Of a DNA stretch of 64,000 bases, positions 54,974 to 64,000 are shown piece by piece. The position numbers were made by a program, and so were the translations under genes. Origin of the DNA: Hymenochaete sp. R1. Lineage: Eukaryota > Basidiomycota > Agaricomycetes > Hymenochaetales > Hymenochaetaceae. The DNA lies in contig JAFREE010000112.1 of assembly GCA_019400425.1 (NCBI GenBank), forward strand, positions 19,198 to 83,197. Direction: 5' to 3'. The stretch's first letter is position 1. Every line of letters begins with the position of its first letter. The notes below the pieces were generated by a model. It saw only the letters and a program-made list of their open reading frames with translations, ran no database searches and had not been told where the DNA came from.

Positions 54974-56511
54974 ATGGCGAATGAACTATCTCTCGAGATA
55001 AAGAACGTTCGACTTGCCTCTGACACTAAATCACCTAAATTCGATATTATATGCAAGGAGGGCCTCGTTAGCGCAATCAGAGAGGCAGACCCCACGGACA
55101 GCAGCGAGAACGGCTTGCTTCTGCCCTCGTCAGCACGGCCGTTCTATTTCATGAATGCACTTGCACACTGATGCAGCTCAATATTCTCGGGTCGTGTACA
55201 GATTCTGTCACTCGTATATCCATCTCGACAAATGTTTCATCTTAGAGGATGGACCTCCTCTGTCCTCAGGGTAAGGCGCCAGCTTACAAGACAGACGTCA
55301 CTCACTTCTTTCCAGTGATTTCAAGGAGGCTCTCCAGGTCACTGCAGGTGTCAAGAGGACATTCAAAGATCACTCAGAGGACTTGCTTAGACGTGGTGAT
55401 ATACTCGTTCATTCCAGTGTCGACGCAGGCGTGACGTTTATGAGAGCACATGTGGAGGTGGATGCCATCGTAGACGATGTCTGTTTATTGGCAGGTATTG
55501 CTTTGAAGGAAAAATGGACAAACGCTTGTGATATCCAGCTTTCAGGTGCGTAGCGACATGGCCAAAGATCAGTAATTTGTGTGTTGACTAATTTTGCAAG
55601 TGTTCATGCAAGAGCCTATCTTTTTGGACACATCGGGGAGTGAACCCGGACCTAACCATTCCGTCGCAGTAAATGCTTTGGAGAATAACCTCCGGCATGT
55701 GGGCGCTGTCGGATCCGCACCCTATGTCGAGCAAACAAGAAGTCAACAGGTTATGAACATGAAGCTATTTCTGGAACTAGCAATACAACATCATCTCCAT
55801 GCCGACTTCCACCTGGATTACGACCTTACTCCTATACCTGAAGACGAAGAGTCAGATTTCAGTCCTTTGATATACGTCCTTGTTAAACAACTACGTGATA
55901 TGAAATGGTCCGAGACCAACCCCGGCCGCGTGGTGACAATCGGCCACGCAACCCGCCTCTCCCTCCTCTCAGAGCGCAAATTGGACGACCTCGTCGCTCT
56001 AATCGACGATCTTCCTATCTACTTCGTCGGTCTTCCGCAAAGCGACTTGTACATGATGGGTCGAGGTACGGGGCTCCGCGGCACGTTGGATATACCCCGA
56101 TTGAGCAAGAAATACAAGGCTTTCTCAGCTATATCTGTCAACAATGCGCAGAATGCCTTCACGCCGCAAGGATCCGTGGATCCCGCAAGCCTTTGCCCCT
56201 TGGGCGTGGCCGTCTATCAGGATGGCACCGTCGAGGGATGCAGACGGCTCCTTGTGCGTACCCTTACTAACATTTAACAAAAATACTTCATAGCTCTTTA
56301 GGAGGCGGTCACAATTCACTCTATGCGAGCCATTGGATTTGATGCGAATGATTCGCTAGTTCCAACTGTGGGAAGCAGGGCTAACTTTGTGATTCTGAAA
56401 GAGAACCAGACGATGCAGTCTGCAGCTCTCAACCCGGGGTTCTCACGCACGACTGTCAAGGAGGGGCGCATCGTCTCAACTAGAACAATATTGCGAGAGT
56501 TATCTGTATAA
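54974..56511 (+). CDS. Amidohydrolase (cytosine-deaminase-like) with altered metal site
   Basis: Exons begin at 54974 (MANELSLEIKNVRLASD; ends 55128) and 55202, with further introns near 55268, 55550 and 56260, and the stop at 56511. The fold is that of the CodA/TrzA-like amidohydrolases: an N-terminal beta part, FCHSYIHLDKCFILEDGPP, MRAHVEVDAIVDD, ADFHLDYD, VVTIGHATRLS, and the tail VGSRANFVILKEN...VKEGRIVSTR. In active relatives the first block has HxH; here the first of the two is Tyr (Y57), the second His (H59) is kept. Where CodA has its metal-binding Asp (HDDV), this reads SVNNAQNAF. His in HVEVD, FHLD and IGHA are present. So either the metal site is rearranged or the enzyme is inactive. 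The upstream in-frame ATG at 54902 is less likely because it lies in the shared promoter gap. Confidence 0.78.
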
Positions 56512-56655
56512 TATAATTTGGTGCTTTCTTGGATTCTCCGAGTTATACGGACTTGTAGATCCATTTCCTTTTTAAGAATATATGTGCGGATCATACCCTC
56601 TATCGAAACTTTCGAAACTAACTTCCACATACACCAGCCTGTTCAAACAATCACC

Positions 56656-57029
56656 ATGGGCAGAAGCGCAAAATTTCACAAACGCGTCGTACGTCTTCCA
56701 AGGTCATGAGGATAAGCTATCCGCGACGTTGAACAAGCACACAGAAAAAGACAGCCTCGAGTGTCTCAGCACCTCAAAAGCCCCATGCACCGCCCACTCC
56801 CGCCCCCGTTCCCGCACAAGACACGAACGCCAAGGCCCCTAACTCGAATCCGACCTCGAATCCATCACACAAACGACGAACGGGGCTTAAAGCCAAAGCG
56901 TCGGCGAGTGGCAGGCGGTCGAGTGGTAGCAGTGGTGGACATGTACTGGGCGGAGCGGACTATGTGTCGTTGATGATGGGGAGTCGACGGAAAGCTCGGG
57001 AGGAGGCAGACAAGTTGCCCAAGGATTGA
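56656..57029 (+). CDS. Small basic protein of unknown function (105 aa)
   Basis: Two exons (56656-56688, 56745-57029) splice in frame. The start MGRSAKFHKRVKKTA is basic, the middle is Pro/Ala/Asn-rich and disordered, and the end is GGADYVSLMMGSRRKAREEA then DKLPKD, a short helix with a hydrophobic patch. The size, basic head and conserved-looking short helix recall small ribosome-biogenesis or nucleolar factors, but that is only a resemblance in composition; no family is assigned. A clean intron and good codon structure argue that it is a gene. Confidence 0.55.
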
Positions 57030-57525
57030 TCGTTCACTAAGCAGTGTCGTCGTGACATGAGGACGGCACAGCTCAGCACGAGTGCGGTGGTGGGCGATGA
57101 TGCCTTAGAGAGAGGCACGGTTGAGACATGGCTCTGCTGGCGTTAAAGCTGTCTTGGGTCTGGGACTTGGATGACTCATTCGCTCGATCTTTGATTGAGG
57201 CAAGGCAAGTCCTCGGAGGAACGTTTTTAGCCTTGCGATCGCGCATACAGGCATGCAGAGATGGGCTGTTTCGTCAGCAAAAAATGGATGGACTCCGTGA
57301 GGCCCCGATCGCGTTTAAGAGAGAAGTTTGACCGACAAGGTTACACGTTCAAATTGCACGAAAATTAATTCACTGAGTTTACAGCTCGTCTTCATCTTTT
57401 TTCTTTCTGGTTTTGTTGTAATAAAGAAATGTTGTTGGTGCCTATATGCTAGCATAAAAGCAAGTTGTTTGTGAATTAAAAATATGGAAAGACGGAAAGG
57501 CCTTTACCAGTAGCGAGTTGAGGGG
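57030..57525. other. Intergenic region, no gene recognised
   Basis: 496 bp between the small basic protein and the Ser/Thr-rich membrane protein. The ORF at 57128-57331 has no recognisable features and probably belongs to a 3' untranslated region. Confidence 0.45.
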
Positions 57526-59107
57526 ATGGATGATGATGTCAGAGGGATTAGCAAGCGAAGGGAACAAGCCGAGACCTCTGCATCTCTCTTTCCGTCTCCG
57601 CCATGGCCATCCTTTATTAACATCATCTCTCTCTCCGCAGTCGTCTCTTCAACAGCTTTCCCAATGTCCGCGTCGTCATCTCCATCATCCTCGACAGCTT
57701 TATCGTCGTCGGCGACAACGACGTCTTCGTCAAATTTGGCGTCCTCGTCGACATCGCTCGCAGGCATCTCATCCGACTCTTCATCCATCACCACCACCGG
57801 CTTCTTCTCAACAGACTTTCCAACCGCTCCTGCCTCGACCGACACAGGAACCAACGGCAACGACGGTGACAATGGAAATAACAATAACAACGGTCTCGCG
57901 ACCTCCTCTTCTCTATATCTGTACGTTTCAACACAGCCCTTGTCTTTCTATCATGCACTTACACCACCGTTCTCACGTATGCTCATTCGAAATTCATATT
58001 CATGACACCATATCACTCATCGACCCGGGCATCTCCATCTCTCACTCATCCTCCGACCACCGTCATCTACGACAACGACGACGACGGCGACGACGACTTC
58101 ATGTCCGACTTGCATTCCTGCACCCCATGGCCCCGACCTCTATCACAAACAGCTTCACCTTCCTCGCAACTCTCCTCCTCCTCCTAACCGTCTCTTGCGC
58201 CATCGTCATCCGCTCACTCATCATCCGCCGTCGGTACCACCGTCGCGTCCAAGAGGCCCTTGCCCAGGGAATCATCTTACCGCCCCAGCCGAACCAGCGG
58301 CGCAGGGACTTTGGGGAGAAACCCGTCCTTTGGGATGCCCACGCATCCCCAGAAAGCCCGGGTGCGACTTGGCGGGACTTGAAGGTGAGTTGACTAATTC
58401 CACTAGCACTCTTCCGAATCGTGTTCGCGTTCGCTATTCCGAGCAAGTGTGATACTGATTTTGATTCATTATGCTATTTTTTGTCTACTTTTTTATAGCC
58501 TGTATCAGCCAGCGTGCGAGCGGAGAAACTTTCTGGCGCAGGACAACGAATCACAAGCACCCCGCCCCGTCCATCATTCATGCAAAATGCCTCTTTCCAA
58601 ATCCAACGAGCGCATCACTGGAGACCACACCTCCCATCTTTCCTCCACCCTCTCCATAATCCATCGAACACACCCGGTACGGCAGCAGCCTCAGCCTCAG
58701 CAGCCCCAGCAACCCTTACCGCCAACATACCGACATCGCCATCAGGCCCCGTTCCGAATCCCCGAGGAGGCGGCGAGAACGCGCATGACGTATCCGCCGA
58801 CGACACACCGGGTGTCGAAAAAGCCTCGCACCCGATAACAGAAGACGCCAAACTGCAAGTCAACGTCCTCATCGCCATGCCCTCCCCCTACCGTCCCCGA
58901 GCCTGGGAAGAAGTCTCGTCGTCAAAAGGGAAGAACCGAAGTCAAAGTACGAGTCAAGCGCAGAGTGAGGTGTTGGACGACGAATATGAGGTGCCGGACG
59001 TGGTGTTTGGGTCGACGGAGGTGCCGTGGCGGGTTCAGGTCGAGCAGACGAATAGTAACATTTCTGCCGGAACGGAGCACCGGGATGGTCAAGTAGATGT
59101 AAGATAA
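57526..59107 (+). CDS. Ser/Thr-rich single-span membrane protein, sensor-like topology
   Basis: Three exons (57526-57920, 58153-58384, 58499-59107) splice in frame to 411 aa. A short hydrophobic N-terminal stretch (FINIISLSAVVSS) may be a signal anchor. Residues about 45-125 are almost all Ser, Thr and Ala with an Asn/Gly run, as in O-mannosylated ectodomains. One membrane span follows (FTFLATLLLLLTVSCAIVIR), then a basic stop-transfer (RRRYHRR) and a cytosolic tail with GEKPVLWDAHASPESPGATW, RAEKLSGAG and a disordered Pro/Ser-rich end. The topology is that of fungal cell-wall stress sensors (Mid2, Wsc) but no WSC cysteine domain is present. The first intron is 232 nt, long for this genome, and could hide another exon. 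The start codon is uncertain. Confidence 0.6.
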
Positions 59108-59575
59108 CGAGAAAGTCAAGCGCGTTTCGTTATTTTCCTTTTTCTTTCTTGCTATCTTGTTTCCTGTAATGGGCACTGTGCACTTACCCCGTCCCACCCC
59201 TATTCTTATGCTGTACGTGTATTCCTTTTGCCTCTTACTAGTTTTCACTCATACGTTACGCCACGTTCATGAAATATTTTGCTCCAGCAATAGCAATGGT
59301 AACTGTCTCCTGATTTAGCAACTCCTGTTCTATCTCTCGTTGTGCATACCGCTGGTGTCAATTGATAATTGGCCCAACCAGACGGCCGAAAAGTGAAGGG
59401 AAAGGCAGATGCCTATCCCATTCCTCAAGCTTATTCGGCCACCAACCGGCCTTTCAGCCTCTCACAAAGCTCACCTTACATTCCAACGCCCAGACCCATT
59501 CAACACCGCAATCAACTAATCAAAGGACTGCAAATCCGTGAAAAGCAAATAAGAAAACAAGAGAAAAAAGGAACC
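59108..59575. other. Intergenic region upstream of the tRNA 3' end
   Basis: 468 bp with the 3' region of the Ser/Thr-rich gene and the transcription terminator of the tRNA-Tyr. The ORF at 59369-59608 runs into the tRNA and is spurious. Confidence 0.5.
59564..59569 (-). terminator. RNA polymerase III terminator of tRNA-Tyr
   Basis: Six T residues on the minus strand start seven bases after the discriminator base of the tRNA, the usual pol III stop signal. Confidence 0.8.
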
Positions 59576-59668
59576 TCTCCAGACCCGGACTCGAACCAGG
59601 GACCCTGAGATGACAACACGCGTTTTACCAGTTACAGTCTCATGCTCTACCAACTGAGCTATCTAGAG
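59576..59668 (-). tRNA. tRNA-Tyr (GTA) with a 20-nt intron
   Basis: On the minus strand: acceptor stem CTCTAGA pairs with TCTGGAG (one G-T), giving the C1-G72 pair and A73 typical of eukaryotic tRNA-Tyr. The D arm is GCTCAGTTGGTAGAGC, the anticodon stem TGAGA/TCTCA, and the T arm CCTGGTTCGAGTCCGGG. The loop reads CTGTAA, then an intron of about 20 nt, then A, so the anticodon is GUA. The intron lies one base 3' of the anticodon, the canonical place, and is removed by the tRNA splicing endonuclease. Without the intron the tRNA is 73 nt. Confidence 0.93.
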
Positions 59669-60424
59669 GTGATGGGAAGGTTAATTTTTACATTTATATA
59701 ACTTGTGCCTTTTGGTTCTCGTACGTGAGCATGAGCTTGACCTCTCCCACCGTCCCCTCGGGTTCTCGGGTCGTCGCCCTAAATGCTCCAGCAGGGCGGC
59801 AATTGTCACCTGGAACCTCTTTAGAACCAGACAAGCCGTATGTAGCGCATCGCTCTCACCGACTCGAGATAAATTACCTCATGCTGCTATACTTCGAAAA
59901 AATGGACAACTACTCCGAGTCAATGGCAATTCCCCCTTTCACTGGCAAACGGTATCCTCCAGATATCCGGAAAAGTCAGTAACGTTTTCCCAGGCAGTAA
60001 TTGGTCCAGTAGAAGAGAAGCACTGGTATTCCGTATTACGCAACCCGACAACAACCCGACAGAAGAGACATGGTTCCAGGTTCAGTTTGAGATGAGATTT
60101 AGGTGGCAGACGTGGGCGTGTAAACTGAAATCTTTCTTCGAAGCAGGTCAATAGATAGAAAAAGTTACCTAAGCTCAAGTCTTGTATAGACCGGCACAAC
60201 ACTCAGATGACGGTATAGAGGTGAGGTCTTGGGTACGCATTCGACTGGGACTAACAATCACAAACAAACGAAAGCTGTTTCGGGTGAAGAAAAAAAAGAC
60301 AACCGCCATTTGTCGAACTCACCATCACACCAGAATCCATTAACACAAAACTATCACAGTTTAGAATACTAACTCGGTATCTATCTACGCTCTGCTACCA
60401 GGGAAGAATAACGTTGATAAAAAA
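59669..60424. other. Intergenic region between tRNA-Tyr and dispersed repeat
   Basis: About 750 bp. An ORF at 59703-60095 has no recognisable domain or intron structure. Nothing else was recognised. Confidence 0.45.
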
Positions 60425-61850
60425 ACCCACTCACCGTCGGAGGTGGTCCCGCCCACCCACCTCCCGCCGGCTCCATATTGGATGTCTTGCGCCGACTCCC
60501 GGTCTCGAGCCAGACCAAGCATCGTTTTTTATAGAAAGAAAAGAAAATTTGCAATATATCATCAGTATATTGCCCCCAATAATCCTCGGTCCATCTGTCG
60601 CAAGGTCCTGACAAACGAGGTGAGTCGAAGCTTGCAATAAAGAGAAAGATTCCACTTACCAGAAAATAGGAATCAGCATGCCTCCGCAGAATGGCGGCCC
60701 AATACTCGGTCGAAACAAGAATGGCTCCGCGCATATAAGCACCAGGAACAGGAAGCGACAATACAGTCGAACCCATCGCCATAGTACGTCGGGAGTAGAA
60801 GAGGCCCTGCCACCCACTTCCTTTTGTTGACCCAATCTCGTAAGACTGGCCAACCCCGGTCATTTCGCCTGACCCCGGCGTATCGAGAGTGCGACTACCA
60901 GTGGAAAGAAGCACCCTCGAGTGAGCTGGCCCATCCACCCAGACTCACTGTGCTGCCACTGAAATGACAGCCCTCTGCCAACTCGCCTTTTTTGAGGCGG
61001 AAGACCAATATTAATATGCTGAGGCTGACAGAGACAGTGAGTCAGTATGTTATATACATGAGTGGAAAGCTCATTTACATGGCCAATTCTATGCCTCACT
61101 GTCCACGATGCGGCCACCCCCCACCGTGGAAGCCTGGATTGGGTTGTTGCTCTGGCCGTCGAGAGATGGTTGGTTGATGCAGCTAATGCGGTGGCAGACT
61201 CTGGTTGGAGCTGCCACTCGCCGCGATGATTATGTCTGAAAGAGGAATGAGTACGAAGAGTTTACGGTGAGTGGCACATACCTCTATCTCGAAGCGGCCA
61301 GTGTGGTACTACATGTGCTCGTGTCGTCTGCGGTGTGTATGTGTATGTGTTATATGGTGCAGACGACGGAGGATAAGGATGCGGAGTGGCAGAGGTATGA
61401 AAGAATGATGTGTGGCATCGCGCAGAGCCTACGAGCACAGTAAAGGAGGAAGCCTTAGGTGGCTATGATGAGTATCCCTCGTCCCTTGGAAGGGATGGTA
61501 GTGGTTCGAGGGAGAGATGGGGAGACGAAAGGTGAGCGAGAGGGGACGTCTTTTATAGAATTTGGACCAGAGAGCCTGGGAAATTTCGAAAGCTGTGCCA
61601 CTTTCCAGAGAACAACCACTCGAGAAACGGTCACGGTATTCCAGTCCAGTCTGGAATGGTTGTGCCATAGCAGAAGAGACTGGGCTGGTTGAGATACCAC
61701 CGAGGTCTCTGCAACTCTACCAAAAGCGAGTAGGATGCAGATTGCTGGGGGATGAGTTGAATGATCTGAAAGATCTCGGCAGAATAGGTGCATCTTGCGA
61801 ACAAAAGCTGTGCACTTTTCTAAATGTGGACCGCGCTGTTGATAGCTATT
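60425..61850 (-). repeat. Dispersed repeat family, copy D (uninterrupted)
   Basis: In minus orientation this copy contains all blocks of copy A: the GTGAGTGG end with a T-run (60418-60440), the GGCATGCTGATTC block, the intron-like segment at about 60608-60659, the uninterrupted GCGCATATAAGCACC that equals the empty site of the transposon, the AT box near 61015, the TATA-like box near 61553, and the GCGCGGTCCACATTTAGAAA block near 61825. Its longest ORF (60938-60381) differs from those of the other copies at several frames. Confidence 0.85.
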
Positions 61851-62601
61851 TACGCGCCGCGGGCGTACACCAAGCACTTCTCATCCTTTCTCTTTTCGCA
61901 TCGTCCCTTCCTTTCAGGAGCGCAAAACATACGAGGTGAATATTGACATGACAATCGTTTCATACCAGCTGAAGAGGGTCTAACAACTTGTACTACGAAG
62001 CTCAGGTATATGAAAGCTATAATATTCTTGTATAACGGATTGTGCTATCAAATGTTAGTATCACTCGCGACGAAGGAAAAGTAATGACCTCTTAATCCAC
62101 TACACGGAACGCGACCAACAATGGAGACGAACGAGAAGGAAGAAAAATCACGAGTCTTCTTGTCCTCGATGAATCTCTTGGTATCCGTGGGCAGCGCGGA
62201 TCGTTATTTAATATTGTGTTTCTGGGTTTGAACGCTGGAAGCTTGCAGTCGCATCTTCTTTGGCCAGATTACCTATCGTGATCATGCCTGGTCGAACGTC
62301 AAAGTACCTGTGTTACTTCATATACAGGTCAAGTGGAGCACATAAACTTTAGAGATATGAGTCAGAGAGTCGAGAATACAAATTATGATGTTGTAACGAC
62401 ATGTAAACGTATTCGGGACTGAAGAATACCAGGCAGGACCTTCGTCAAAACAAACGTTATGGACGAGATTTTCGTTAATACCCAAATTTCAGAGTACACG
62501 TACGCACTATCTCAGACATGCATTTCGTTGTGCTATGACATGGAGAATAGAGAATGAAGCAGTCTTTCATCGACTTACTAGTTGAATTCATCTTCATCTT
62601 C
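61851..62601. other. Intergenic region, no gene recognised
   Basis: 750 bp between the dispersed repeat and the stop of the last gene. It probably includes that gene's 3' untranslated region. No RNA gene or repeat was recognised. Confidence 0.45.
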
Positions 62602-63972
62602 TCATACGTCTTCATCCATTTTCTCATCAAATTCGACCTCATCGTATAGGCTATCCTCCGTATCGAAATCTTCATCATAGTTAAGGACCCGGAAATGCAT
62701 GACACTGCTTTGTATCAAATTCAAAGACTCTTTCGGTATCTGGATCCTGCTACAGACTTCCAGCTTTGTTATAGGAAACCCCACTGCAAGCCGTTTCGAG
62801 ACGAATTCCGCGATGAACATGTCCGTTTCGTGGATGGTATCCAATATTTCCAAGACCTCTAAGCGAGGACACCAGACTGAAGGAGCTGATGTACCGCTGG
62901 AAGATGCTGGGCATTGCTGGTCCACCGCCCGTCGGACGTTCCCCAGAAGCGCCTGGAACGCCCACGAAGAATTTCCCTTTTCAACAAAAAGTTCCAAGTT
63001 CTTCACACTAGTACAGAGTTCAAATAGGGAGCTCATGGTGACGATGTCACCCCCAGCCGCATTGACTGTCAGATGATTGACGCTCGTCAACATGGACTTC
63101 GACGACTCAATTGCTACCGGGCTGGCAAAATCCTGCCTTGGAACAAAAAGTCGTTTTCTGCGTGGTGAAACAAGCTCCTGGATAAAAGCACTGCAGTCAC
63201 CGCCCATCGCAAAGGAAAACTCTGTCAATTCTGGGGCGTGAATGCACGATAAGATGTTCGTCGCATCTGTCGACCTGTCTGATAAAAGCTTGAGCACCGA
63301 AAGGTGCGGAAGGAGAACTCGAGTCCCGTCCTCAGACGAAACGCTTGAATCCAAATCCAAACCAACGTTCTTTAGATCCAATGCGAACAGCCCAGTACAA
63401 CATCGCATGACGTGTATGAACGTATCGATATCCGGCCAAGGGTACGTTGGTGGTTCGGAGATAACGAGCTTGCGGAGCGCGGAAGGTCGCATTAATGATG
63501 TTTTGCCCAGTTCGACGAACGACCGTTCAGACTCGGGAAGGAATAGCTTCAAGTTGATTGCGACCGACTCCAGTTCGACTGAACGTAGCTTAGGCGCATT
63601 TCCACTGAAAAGCAACCTCGAAGCCGCTGGGGCATCCAGTTCCAACCCACTGGCATCAGACTCGGAGCTCCCTGAATCTATATCAATTACCATCGTGGCG
63701 TCCGATTCGTGACAGACGAGAGTTAAGCATTCAAGTAAAGGAGCACAGGGTACCGGTCCCAATAATGAAAGCGCTAAATCCATATGTTTGCGCTGGCTGA
63801 GGGTAAGCTCGAACGAGCGCCATCTGTGAGAGTGGGACAAGGCCATTCGAAGCGCGCGTTTGATACCCTGCACGATAGTGCACGATTTCTCGCGTACCGA
63901 CCAAGGTAACAGCACCTTGATAGTTGTTAAAGTAAGATTACATAAGATACCGCATATAGGCGGCTTAGGCAA
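62602..63972 (-). CDS. LRR/F-box-like protein, N-terminal part beyond the window
   Basis: A single open frame of 456 codons ends at 62602 (tail DEDFDTEDSLYDEVEFDEKM). The stretch ALSHSHRWRSFELTLSQRKH followed by repeated leucine-rich units (APLLECLTLVCHES, APKLRSVELESVAINLKL, PSALRKLVISEPP, CTGLFALDLKNVGLDL, LPHLSVLKLLSD, APELTEFSFAMGG, VNHLTVNAAGGDIV, SVKNLELFVEKG, CPRLEVLEILDTI) is the usual arrangement after the F-box in Agaricomycete F-box proteins. The F-box itself would lie upstream, past the right edge; the Met at 63972 is probably internal or preceded by another exon. Substrate-receptor function in an SCF ubiquitin ligase is inferred only. Confidence 0.6.
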   Translation of the reverse strand: MPKPPICGILCNLTLTTIKVLLPWSVREKSCTIVQGIKRALRMALSHSHRWRSFELTLSQRKHMDLALSLLGPVPCAPLLECLTLVCHESDATMVIDIDSGSSESDASGLELDAPAASRLLFSGNAPKLRSVELESVAINLKLFLPESERSFVELGKTSLMRPSALRKLVISEPPTYPWPDIDTFIHVMRCCTGLFALDLKNVGLDLDSSVSSEDGTRVLLPHLSVLKLLSDRSTDATNILSCIHAPELTEFSFAMGGDCSAFIQELVSPRRKRLFVPRQDFASPVAIESSKSMLTSVNHLTVNAAGGDIVTMSSLFELCTSVKNLELFVEKGNSSWAFQALLGNVRRAVDQQCPASSSGTSAPSVWCPRLEVLEILDTIHETDMFIAEFVSKRLAVGFPITKLEVCSRIQIPKESLNLIQSSVMHFRVLNYDEDFDTEDSLYDEVEFDEKMDEDV

Positions 63973-64000
63973 CGTAGCAGAGCAACTTGTATATATACCC

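Noticed and set aside
57128..57331. 67-aa ORF downstream of the small basic protein
   Set aside because: No domain, no introns and no recognisable composition; more likely 3' untranslated sequence.
59369..59608. 79-aa plus-strand ORF
   Set aside because: It reads into the antisense of the tRNA-Tyr gene and has no coding features.

Overview
This is nuclear DNA of a filamentous basidiomycete fungus, most likely an Agaricomycete (mushroom group). The evidence is that almost every gene is cut by many short GT-AG introns of about 45-70 nt, that the gene content is typically fungal (Zn2Cys6 factor, SUR7/PalI-like four-span protein, Agaricomycete-style kinase-like and F-box/LRR-like proteins), and that a transposon whose protein resembles, from memory, a multicopy Agaricomycete family is present. 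No species can be named from the sequence alone.

Layout: 1-1844 a partial kinase-like gene (-). 2637-about 4120 a dispersed repeat (copy A). 4366-5637 V-ATPase subunit d (-), divergent from 6161-9304 the spindle-checkpoint kinase MPS1 (+). 10330-16668 a second copy of the dispersed repeat, split in two by a 4.88 kb DNA transposon (10641-15520) with terminal inverted repeats, a 7-bp target duplication and one intron-containing 967-aa candidate transposase. 17035-18593 DAHP synthase (-) and 18945-19613 TIM9 (+), divergent. 20232-22240 a four-span SUR7/PalI-like protein with very acidic loops (-) and 22754-23746 a PrxQ/BCP-type peroxiredoxin (+), divergent. 23987-25588 an FAD-dependent fumarate-reductase/tricarballylate-dehydrogenase-like enzyme (+). 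27045-28056 a Zn2Cys6 regulator (-) and 29622-33609 a large PH-domain protein (+). 33842-42087 the spliceosome core PRP8 (-), divergent from 42298-43414 a SIKE/FGFR1OP2-like STRIPAK component (+). 43570-45771 a SAP-domain protein (-) and 45958-46800 the INO80 subunit IES6 (+), divergent. 47102-53191 an ABCC-type ABC transporter with badly degenerate ATPase motifs (-). 53612-54834 F-actin capping protein alpha (-) and 54974-56511 an amidohydrolase (+), divergent. 56656-57029 a small basic protein (+). 57526-59107 a Ser/Thr-rich single-span membrane protein (+). 59576-59668 an intron-containing tRNA-Tyr (-). 60425-about 61850 a further copy (D) of the dispersed repeat. 62602-63972 a partial LRR/F-box-like gene (-).

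The genes are mostly housekeeping and do not form a cluster; seven adjacent pairs share a head-to-head promoter region. The most unusual content is (i) the transposon nested in the dispersed repeat, whose other copies in this window supply the empty-site sequence, and its transposase-like protein, which matches no superfamily I can name; (ii) the internal, interlocking second set of terminal repeats of that transposon; (iii) the ABC transporter that has lost conserved catalytic residues in both nucleotide-binding domains; and (iv) the amidohydrolase that appears to have lost two metal ligands. Exon boundaries given below were worked out by hand from splice motifs and reading-frame continuity.
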